Part shown: positions 1 through 5,043 of the stretch, in pieces
Numbering within the stretch: the stretch's first letter is position 1
How the letters are laid out: every line of letters starts with the position of its first letter
Assembly: GCA_023139255.1 (NCBI GenBank)
Contig: JAGLNY010000335.1
Span: forward strand, 1-6,200
Reading direction: 5' to 3'
DNA: 6,200 nucleotides
Source of the DNA: Spirochaetales bacterium
Lineage (GTDB): Bacteria; Spirochaetota; Spirochaetia; JABMQR01
The notes under the pieces: generated by a model
What the model was told of the DNA's origin: nothing
The model's database searches: none
Seen by the model: only the letters and a program-made list of their open reading frames with translations
Program-made: the position numbers and the translations under genes

Positions 1-1
1 T

Positions 2-256
2 ATGGATATCCAGCAAACCCGGGAAATACTCCAGTTCCCACCGGAACTTTCACTTTCCATGCCTGAAACGGAACAGGCATCGATGTCGCTGGACGAACTA
101 CTGGAGATTGCCATAGAGCGTGAGAGAAAGTCAAAGGAGATCTATGCCCATACCGCCGGTCAGGTGACGGGGAATTTCCGGGATATCATCATGGGACTTT
201 CCGTCTTTGAACAGGAACATGAGGATAAGCTGATAAGCTTGAGAGAATACTATTGA
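2..256 (+). CDS. Ferritin-like / rubrerythrin-type diiron protein, C-terminal half (5' end probably outside window)
   Basis: The 84 visible residues contain one helical pair typical of the ferritin-like (rubrerythrin) superfamily. Helix one has the pattern A-I-x-x-E-x-x-S-x-x-x-Y at residues 37-48, with Glu41 as likely iron ligand. Helix two ends in an E-x-x-H motif (Glu70, His73) followed by the usual leucine. A complete ferritin-like domain needs four helices and two such Glu/EXXH sets. The preceding 30 residues look like the linker between the two helical pairs, so the ATG at position 2 is probably internal and the true start lies left of the window. A short stand-alone half-ferritin starting at this ATG is the alternative. 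Known relatives bind a diiron centre and store iron or reduce peroxide in the cytoplasm. The gene is 98 nt upstream of the HAO-like cytochrome on the same strand and could share its transcript. The stop codon lies in the first unit of a tandem repeat. Confidence 0.72.
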   Translation: MDIQQTREILQFPPELSLSMPETEQASMSLDELLEIAIERERKSKEIYAHTAGQVTGNFRDIIMGLSVFEQEHEDKLISLREYY

Positions 257-294
257 GACCGTACCGTTGAGACCGTACTGTTGAGACCATAATA
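253..294. repeat. 14-bp tandem repeat, three units
   Basis: Three consecutive 14-base units start at 253, 267 and 281. Units one and two read TTGAGACCGTACCG and TTGAGACCGTACTG (one mismatch). Unit three keeps TTGAGACC and then diverges to ATAATA. A degenerate TCGGGACC at 295-302 may be the trace of a fourth. The TGA stop of the ferritin-like gene (254-256) lies inside the first unit, so the array grew at the 3' end of that gene without changing its reading frame. The direct arrangement suggests slippage or a repeated binding site; no known motif is recognised. Confidence 0.8.
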
Positions 295-335
295 TCGGGA
301 CCAGAACCCGGCGTTGTATGCTCCGGGATGATAGT

Positions 336-347
336 GAGAGGAAGGGA
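336..347 (+). promoter_or_regulatory. Ribosome binding site fixing the start of the octahaem cytochrome
   Basis: A purine-rich stretch, GAGAGGAAGGGA, lies 7 nt before the ATG at 355. It supports that start over the in-frame ATG at 328, which would place nine extra residues, several charged, before an otherwise clean lipoprotein signal peptide and would put this site inside the coding region. Confidence 0.7.
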
Positions 348-354
348 TAGCATT

Positions 355-1653
355 ATGAAGTACATTGTACCAATTGTCGTAATTCTACTGTGTTGTGTTG
401 GCTGTTCACTGGAGAAGAAGGGGAATCTTCCCCTCACCACTTCACGTGCAGTCGTCACAGAGGACTCAAAACAGTGCCTTGAATGTCATACGAAAAAAAC
501 CCCGGCCATTGTCGCTTCCTGGCGTGAAAGTGATCATGCTGAGGCAAGTGTCGGCTGTTATGAGTGTCATTCAGCGGAAGATGGGGAGATCGATGCACTT
601 GACCATTTTGGCAATACCGTGGCGGTGATTGTCTCCCCGAAAGACTGCGGGGTATGCCACTCTGTTGAGACAGAACAGTTCCTTGGTTCACACCATGCAA
701 AGGGAGGTGAGGTGCTCGGCAGCCTTGACAACTATCTTGGTGAAGTTGTAGAGGGATTCGGGGCCTCTGTATCCGGATGCCAGCAATGTCATGGTTCTAT
801 TGTTGAGATCACCGACGAGGGAAAATTCACCGCTGCTACATGGCCGAATTTCGGGATCGGAAGAGTCAACCCTGACGGATCGGCCGGCTCATGCTCTTCC
901 TGCCATTCCCGTCATGATTTTTCCATTGCCCAGGCCCGTTCACCGGAAACCTGCGGCAGATGCCATCTCGGCCCTGACCATCCCCAGAAGGAGGTCTATG
1001 ATGAATCGAAGCATAATATTGCCTATCGCAGCCACATAGACGAGATGAACATGGACTCTGCGTCGTGGGTTGTGGGAGTTGACTACAGTGCCGCGCCTAC
1101 CTGTGCGACCTGTCATGTCTCTGCCACCCCCAATCAGCCGAAAACGCATAATATCGGACTGCGTCTTTCCTGGAATATCCGCGCGCCGGTATCATTCAAG
1201 ACAGAAGACTCCGATGATAAACGCAAAGCTATGCAGGAGGTATGCTTTAACTGCCATAGTCCCAATTATGTGGAAAATTTCTATGTTCAGTATGACGCGG
1301 GCATTAACCTCTATAACACAAAGTTCGCTATCCCCTCAAAGGATATCATTGACCAGCTCAAAGAGGCAGACAAACTGGACACCACTCCATTCAATGAACC
1401 GCTTGACTGGATATATTTCTATCTCTGGCATCATGAGGGCCGTCGTGCACGTAACGGTATAGCCATGATGGGTCCTGACTATGTTCAATGGCACGGATTC
1501 TATGATATTGCCGAACGGTTCTATATGGAGCTGATACCTGAGGCTGAACACCTCATGCCCGGCATTACCGGGGAGATCCTTGCGCGGCCTGAACATAAAT
1601 GGTTTACCACAGAGCTCACTCCGGAAGAGAGGGAGGAAATCTCCAATTATTAG
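355..1653 (+). CDS. Octahaem c-type cytochrome, hydroxylamine oxidoreductase (HAO) family, predicted lipoprotein
   Basis: The 432-residue product has eight CXXCH haem motifs, starting at Cys41, 68, 98, 142, 180, 200, 250 and 297. The segment after haem 6 (GPDHPQKEVYDESKH, residues 206-220) and the late DYVQWHGFY segment (375-383) are typical of the HAO/octahaem family, in which haem 4 (here Cys142-His146) is the catalytic site. Family members oxidise hydroxylamine or hydrazine, or reduce nitrite or hydroxylamine, in the periplasm. The actual substrate and direction here cannot be read from sequence. The N-terminus has a short hydrophobic signal ending CVGC, so Cys17 is the likely lipidated residue. 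The lipobox is unusual, with Cys at -3. At 432 residues it is shorter than the roughly 550-residue nitrifier enzymes, and no C-terminal membrane helix is visible. Whether the haem-cross-linking tyrosine is present is unclear. resB and ccsA follow after 76 nt and probably serve its haem attachment. No quinol dehydrogenase partner (CycX/NapC type) is in the window. An octahaem tetrathionate reductase-like enzyme is the main alternative. Confidence 0.87.
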   Translation: MKYIVPIVVILLCCVGCSLEKKGNLPLTTSRAVVTEDSKQCLECHTKKTPAIVASWRESDHAEASVGCYECHSAEDGEIDALDHFGNTVAVIVSPKDCGVCHSVETEQFLGSHHAKGGEVLGSLDNYLGEVVEGFGASVSGCQQCHGSIVEITDEGKFTAATWPNFGIGRVNPDGSAGSCSSCHSRHDFSIAQARSPETCGRCHLGPDHPQKEVYDESKHNIAYRSHIDEMNMDSASWVVGVDYSAAPTCATCHVSATPNQPKTHNIGLRLSWNIRAPVSFKTEDSDDKRKAMQEVCFNCHSPNYVENFYVQYDAGINLYNTKFAIPSKDIIDQLKEADKLDTTPFNEPLDWIYFYLWHHEGRRARNGIAMMGPDYVQWHGFYDIAERFYMELIPEAEHLMPGITGEILARPEHKWFTTELTPEEREEISNY

Positions 1654-1668
1654 TTTGCAAAGCAAACT
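1652..1668. repeat. Short palindrome at the end of the octahaem cytochrome gene
   Basis: AGTTTGC (1652-1658) and GCAAACT (1662-1668) form a perfect 7-bp inverted repeat around an AAA loop. It begins inside the TAG stop codon of the cytochrome gene. It is AT-rich and not followed by a T run, so it is a weak terminator candidate. It may be a small mRNA hairpin protecting the 3' end of the cytochrome message or part of a dispersed intergenic repeat. Confidence 0.6.
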
Positions 1669-1673
1669 TCAAA

Positions 1674-1693
1674 AGGCAATTTTAAAATTGCCT
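1674..1693. repeat. Perfect 20-bp palindrome in the cytochrome-resB gap
   Basis: The sequence AGGCAATTTTAAAATTGCCT is self-complementary over all 20 bases, with no loop. It lies 5 bp after the preceding small palindrome and 36 nt before the resB start. It could be a dimeric regulator operator, part of a hairpin attenuating read-through from the cytochrome into resB, or a repeat-element end. The + strand lacks a T run after it, so a standard intrinsic terminator is unlikely. Confidence 0.75.
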
Positions 1694-1729
1694 CACTATC
1701 GTGATGATTACAACTAAAAGGCTGGTTAT

Positions 1730-2671
1730 ATGAGGAAACTGTATAAAACCCTTCGCTCAATGCGTCTTGCACTTATATTAATTGCGATAATCGTAGTACT
1801 TGCCGTTATCGCCACACTGATCCCTCAGGGAAGAGACCTCTCCTATTATGAACAGGAGTATCCGGCAGGGATCTCAGCTGTCATACGTTCCCTACATCTT
1901 GATGCGTTCTATACTTCGGTAATATTTCTTGTACCGTGCGCCCTGTTCTTCATCAACCTTGCCCTCTGCACATTCGACAGAATCTTTACCCGTTTCAGGA
2001 GACACTCCCCGCTGCGCATCGGCCCTGACCTTATCCACATCGGTATCCTCTGCATCATGATCTTCGGAATCTTATCTTTCTACCTGCATAAGGAGGGTTA
2101 TGCTGAATTACGGGAACAGGAATCTCTCACACTCCCAAATGGGAAAGAGGTAGTCCTGACAGCGTTCGAATTCTTTACCTACGAGGACGGCAGACCTAAA
2201 GACTGGATATCTCATGTGAGGGTTCTTGATGATGGAGGCACCATTAAAGAGGCACGTATTGAGGTGAACCACCCCCTCAAAGTGGATAGCTATAAAATAT
2301 TCCAGAACTCTTACCGCTACACTCCGGCAGTCACACTGAAGGCCGCAAGCGGGGAGTTTTACCGACTTGATCCCGGTGATACGGCACACCACAACAGCAG
2401 TGTCTATGCCTTCACAGGATTTGAGTACAATCATGACGAAAGCATGACAGTTCAGATTGAGCGGCTTGACGTAAATCCTGTCGAACGATGGATTCTTACT
2501 CAGGGTGACCGTTTCGGGGAAATGACGGTAGATGAAGTTACCGTGGTCGCTTCATCCGGGCTCCAGGTAGTTCAGGATCCGATGGAACTCTATATCCTTA
2601 TAGCATTTGCGATACTGTTTACAGGACTTTGCATAGCATTCATCCAGAAAAGAGGAGATTTGAAAAAATGA
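1730..2671 (+). CDS. resB: ResB/Ccs1 cytochrome c biogenesis protein (System II)
   Basis: The 313-residue protein is the ResB (Ccs1) half of the System II haem delivery and ligation complex, which attaches haem to CXXCH cysteines outside the cytoplasmic membrane. The visible layout is TM1 (about 13-31, followed by I-P-Q-G), TM2 (about 60-81, ending N-L-A-L-C), TM3 (about 98-118, with His103 in the conserved H-I-G-I context), a long extracytoplasmic domain (about 119-285) with the family segment VNHPL..Y.I.QNSY (179-195), and TM4 (about 286-305) preceded by G-L-Q-V-V-Q-D-P. It is a compact form compared with the roughly 540-residue Bacillus ResB. The ATG has AAAAGG (1716-1721) 8 nt upstream. 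The stop overlaps the start of ccsA by four bases (ATGA), indicating translational coupling and a 1:1 complex. It follows the octahaem cytochrome, the most obvious client. Confidence 0.93.
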   Translation: MRKLYKTLRSMRLALILIAIIVVLAVIATLIPQGRDLSYYEQEYPAGISAVIRSLHLDAFYTSVIFLVPCALFFINLALCTFDRIFTRFRRHSPLRIGPDLIHIGILCIMIFGILSFYLHKEGYAELREQESLTLPNGKEVVLTAFEFFTYEDGRPKDWISHVRVLDDGGTIKEARIEVNHPLKVDSYKIFQNSYRYTPAVTLKAASGEFYRLDPGDTAHHNSSVYAFTGFEYNHDESMTVQIERLDVNPVERWILTQGDRFGEMTVDEVTVVASSGLQVVQDPMELYILIAFAILFTGLCIAFIQKRGDLKK

Positions 2672-3468
2672 TGATGTACATCACGTTCGCACTTCTAGCT
2701 GTTACTATCATACTGCAAATTATCAGGCTGCTGAACTTCGGTTCCGGAAAAATTGATTCTCTACTTGGGGCAGTCACTCCCTTCCTGCTTACGGCATCCG
2801 GACTGCTGCTGCTTACTGAATTGATTCTACGGAGCATAGAAATCAGGTTTGTCGCAGTGACCAATACATTCGAGTCCCTGCTTTTCTTCTCCATGATGAT
2901 TGCTGTCGTTCTTGCCGTGTATGTATGGATTAAACGGAAAGAGGTCTTCCAGTGGGTAGTATTCGGGGGAGCCCTGCTCGCCTTCGTCCTACTTTCCATA
3001 GCCTCCTCTCCCATAGCCCCAAATGATATTGCACCGCCAATTCCCGCGCTTCAGTCAAACTGGCTGGTACTCCATGTAACGCTTTCATTCATTGGCGAGG
3101 CTTTTTTCGCCGTTGCATTCGTCTCATCACTCTATATGCTCCTAACCAAGGATGAGGAGAAAAAGTGCAGACTCGATCGTTTAACTTATACGACTATCGC
3201 TATAGGCTACCCAATCTTCACCGCCGGGGCGCTCCTGTTCGGTGCTGTCTGGGCATCGTATGCCTGGGGCAGATTCTGGGGATGGGACCCGAAAGAGACC
3301 TGGGCCCTGATTACCTGGCTCACCTATACCGGGTATCTTCATTTCAGGGTTATCAGGAAATCCAATGCCCGGGTTACTGCATGGCTCTCGGTTATCGGGT
3401 TCATTTTTACCCTGTTCACTTTTTTCGGGGTAAATTTCCTTCTTTCGGGTCTACACAGTTATGGTTAA
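2668..3468 (+). CDS. ccsA: CcsA (CcsB-type) cytochrome c biogenesis protein, WWD domain
   Basis: This 266-residue, multi-pass membrane protein is the haem-handling partner of ResB in System II cytochrome c maturation. The tryptophan-rich WWD motif is clear at residues 200-212 (W-G-R-F-W-G-W-D-P-K-E-T-W). It is flanked by the two candidate external haem-ligand histidines, His136 (LHVTLSF) and His263 (LHSYG at the C-terminus). A TNTFES segment (66-70) matches the conserved N-x-[FY]-E-S of the family. The length is normal for a separate CcsA rather than a fused CcsBA. The first of three tandem ATG codons (2668, 2671, 2674) gives the ATGA overlap with resB, with AGAGGAG (2651-2657) upstream; the second or third ATG is possible. 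An earlier in-frame ATG at 2629 lies well inside resB and is not needed. No convincing terminator follows. Confidence 0.95.
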   Translation: MMMYITFALLAVTIILQIIRLLNFGSGKIDSLLGAVTPFLLTASGLLLLTELILRSIEIRFVAVTNTFESLLFFSMMIAVVLAVYVWIKRKEVFQWVVFGGALLAFVLLSIASSPIAPNDIAPPIPALQSNWLVLHVTLSFIGEAFFAVAFVSSLYMLLTKDEEKKCRLDRLTYTTIAIGYPIFTAGALLFGAVWASYAWGRFWGWDPKETWALITWLTYTGYLHFRVIRKSNARVTAWLSVIGFIFTLFTFFGVNFLLSGLHSYG

Positions 3469-3607
3469 GGTGTAGAATTTACCCTATACTATAGTTAAAA
3501 TATATCTTTCATTGTCTTTCTGCAAATGTTTTTCATCGGAAGATTCACCCTGCATACTGTCTGATTCTACAGGCCTTTCATCATGCACGTCGCGTCGAAG
3601 GAGCACT

Positions 3608-4591
3608 ATGAAATACTTTAAAGCTATTATTATCTGTCTGCTTGTTATTACCCTGTTTACCTCATGCTGGATGTTCGGATCGAAGCCCGGACCTCCACAG
3701 TCAAACATCACCCCGACTGAATACAAGATTGCATTAATTGATATGGATTTTTATTCAGATGATCCTACCCCTACGGTTGTCAGCGTTGTAAGTGCAACGG
3801 CTGCTTCTCCTGTAATTGTGGATATGAAGCCATCCTCTACCGATCTTCAGGATCTTCTCGATTCTGCCACATTCCCCACCGGGAAAACCTACGACCGGAT
3901 CACCATGACACCGCTCTATCTTGAGATGGAGCTGCCAACCGCTTTTCATGTACCCTCCTACTGCTCCGACTCCGGTTGGTCGATTGTGGAACAGACCCCT
4001 GCATCCTATACGATCCGGATGTACTTTAATATTGACAGCGCTGCATCCACCAATCTCTGGAAGCGTGATATTGCAGTCTATTTTTCAGGGGTTACTGATG
4101 GAACTAAATCTTCTGTACCTGACGGTTGGTACTGGATGATGCGTGTTGTTAATACCGGTACTACAGACAACTTCTTTGAGTCAATCGCCAGTACACACCC
4201 GGGCCAAGCATCTCAGGACTCAGGTATCAACCCGCTTGGTGACGATTCAATCATTGACCTCTTCTCTGATGATGCCTTCTGGGGTCCCATGATTGAGATT
4301 GATGATGCCTCGATTGAGGTAACTACCGATTCTGATGTTGACGGAGGTATGAGAGCTGAATTCACCCCATTTACACTCGCTTCAGGACAAACTCCATCTG
4401 TAATGGTCGATATTAATTACAGTATGAATTATTCCGATAATACCGGGACCGTTGCAGGTGTCACTTTCAATACGGACATGCTTGATTTCGGTCCTATGGA
4501 AGCAGGCTCTTCATCAGACGACTATGGAGACATGGGATTCCATCCATTCCTCCCCTATTTTTCTTTTACCGCTACAGCTATAAGTCCTTAA
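3608..4591 (+). CDS. Predicted secreted lipoprotein of unknown function
   Basis: I do not recognise the family. The 327-residue product starts with a charged then hydrophobic stretch ending L-F-T-S-C, so Cys20 is a probable lipidated cysteine. The -3 residue is Phe with Leu at -4, a relaxed lipobox of the kind seen in spirochaetes. The mature part of about 307 residues is rich in Asp, Ser and Thr, poor in Lys/Arg and therefore acidic, with alternating polar/hydrophobic runs that suggest a beta-sandwich or other surface beta domain. A Gly-Ser-Ser-Asp-Asp-Tyr-Gly-Asp stretch lies close to the C-terminus, and there are few cysteines. The ATG at 3608 is preferred over the in-frame ATG at 3512, because AAGGAG (3598-3603) sits just before it and the 32 extra residues would bury the signal peptide. 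It lies 139 nt after ccsA on the same strand, so it may be an independent unit. A surface or periplasmic binding or structural role is a guess. Confidence 0.82.
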   Translation: MKYFKAIIICLLVITLFTSCWMFGSKPGPPQSNITPTEYKIALIDMDFYSDDPTPTVVSVVSATAASPVIVDMKPSSTDLQDLLDSATFPTGKTYDRITMTPLYLEMELPTAFHVPSYCSDSGWSIVEQTPASYTIRMYFNIDSAASTNLWKRDIAVYFSGVTDGTKSSVPDGWYWMMRVVNTGTTDNFFESIASTHPGQASQDSGINPLGDDSIIDLFSDDAFWGPMIEIDDASIEVTTDSDVDGGMRAEFTPFTLASGQTPSVMVDINYSMNYSDNTGTVAGVTFNTDMLDFGPMEAGSSSDDYGDMGFHPFLPYFSFTATAISP

Positions 4592-4613
4592 TATACTTAG
4601 CTGCCGATAAACA

Positions 4614-4648
4614 ACACCCTGAAACCTGAATATCCAGGTTCGGGGTGT
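4614..4648. terminator. Two-tier hairpin between convergent genes, probable bidirectional terminator
   Basis: The outer stem ACACCC (4614-4619) pairs with GGGTGT (4643-4648). The inner stem AACCTG (4623-4628) pairs with CAGGTT (4635-4640) around a six-base loop, and a small asymmetric internal loop (TGA against CG) separates the stems. It sits 22 nt after the lipoprotein stop and 33 nt beyond the stop of the opposing DUF2007 gene. The following T-richness is modest on both strands, slightly better on the - strand (TGTTTAT), so efficiency is uncertain. Confidence 0.6.
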
Positions 4649-4681
4649 CGCTATTATAAATCTCTGATTCTTGAAAGTGAC

Positions 4682-4891
4682 TCACTTACCTTTTATTTCT
4701 TCAAATATCCTTACTGCCGCCTCATGGTCTTCATCATTTGTTACTAATTTCACTCCGCCGGAAATTGCCATATATGGGCGTATTCCCCCGCAATCATCTG
4801 CCTGCACCATACATTGAATATTGTTCTCCAATAATAGAGAAGCAAACATTTCAGCTTCTGGGCGATTGTTAAAGACTTTCACTACTTTCAT
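4682..4891 (-). CDS. Small DUF2007-type protein (putative signal-transducing protein)
   Basis: The 69-residue protein fits the DUF2007 family. It starts M-K-V-V-K-V-F-N-N-R-P-E-A-E, continues with an A-x-x-L-L-L-E-N-N-I helix and a conserved-looking G-G-V-K-L-V strand, and ends in an acidic helix (E-D-H-E-A-A-V-R-I-F-E-E-I). This small alpha/beta fold resembles a ferredoxin-like half domain. The family is called a prokaryotic signal-transducing protein, but its function is not established, so nothing more specific is claimed. The ATG is at 4889-4891, with AGGGAG (complement of 4900-4905) 8 nt upstream. The gene is divergent from the SWIM gene and convergent with the lipoprotein gene. Cys27 and Cys34 are the only cysteines, seven residues apart; a metal or redox role is unsupported. 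Confidence 0.85.
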   Translation of the reverse strand: MKVVKVFNNRPEAEMFASLLLENNIQCMVQADDCGGIRPYMAISGGVKLVTNDEDHEAAVRIFEEIKGK

Positions 4892-4926
4892 ACTTTCAAC
4901 TCCCTGATTATTCTTATTTTAAACTT

Positions 4927-4955
4927 ATTATTATCTAATTATAAGATTGACTCAA
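4927..4955 (-). promoter_or_regulatory. Candidate sigma-70-type promoter for the DUF2007 gene
   Basis: Read on the - strand, TTGAGT (complement of 4950-4955) is followed after 17 bp by AATAAT (complement of 4927-4932), a 4/6 and a 5/6 match to the -35 and -10 consensus. Transcription would start near 4920, giving a leader of about 29 nt that contains the AGGGAG ribosome site. The AT-rich background makes chance matches easy, so this is tentative. Confidence 0.35.
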
Positions 4956-4975
4956 CTATCTCCGATAAAATGTTG

Positions 4976-5005
4976 TTGTATTGTTATCCCCCCTCATGGT
5001 ATATT
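4976..5005 (+). promoter_or_regulatory. Candidate extended -10 promoter for the SWIM gene
   Basis: TATATT at 5000-5005 is preceded by TG one base earlier (4997-4998), the extended -10 pattern. TTGTAT at 4976-4981 is an acceptable -35, 18 bp away. The start point would be near 5012, leaving a leader of about 32 nt with AGGGA (5031-5035) before the GTG at 5044. This is the best-looking promoter for the right-hand gene, but the match is by eye only. Confidence 0.45.
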
Positions 5006-5043
5006 CTGACAATCACAATAAGCACATTTGAGGGACAGAGCAA

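Noticed and set aside
307..327. CCCGG / CCGGG hairpin in the leader of the cytochrome gene
   Set aside because: A five-pair stem with an 11-base loop and no T run; too weak to call a terminator or riboswitch.
328..354. Upstream in-frame ATG extending the octahaem cytochrome by nine residues
   Set aside because: It would include the strong ribosome site in the coding region and add charged residues before the signal peptide; ATG at 355 fits better.
189..458. Open frame on the - strand across the ferritin-cytochrome gap
   Set aside because: It overlaps two well-supported + strand genes and resembles no protein family; antisense shadow.
1336..1665. Open frame on the - strand inside the cytochrome gene
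   Set aside because: Antisense to a region encoding conserved HAO-type residues; no family features.
2640..3014. Open frame on the - strand inside ccsA
   Set aside because: Complement of a hydrophobic membrane-protein gene; composition is that expected of an antisense frame.
3462..3494. Possible promoter with TATACT at 3485-3490 and the small palindrome CTATACTATAG
   Set aside because: The -35 candidate 17 bp upstream (TGGTTA) matches the consensus poorly, so a promoter for the lipoprotein cannot be fixed here, although one is likely somewhere in 3469-3600.
3471..3571. 8-bp inverted repeat TGTAGAAT / ATTCTACA flanking the ccsA-lipoprotein gap
   Set aside because: The arms are 85 bp apart and short enough to occur by chance; no further supporting structure.
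3512..3607. Upstream in-frame ATG extending the lipoprotein by 32 residues
   Set aside because: The added segment is Cys/Ser/Arg-rich and would bury the signal peptide; AAGGAG lies directly before the ATG at 3608.
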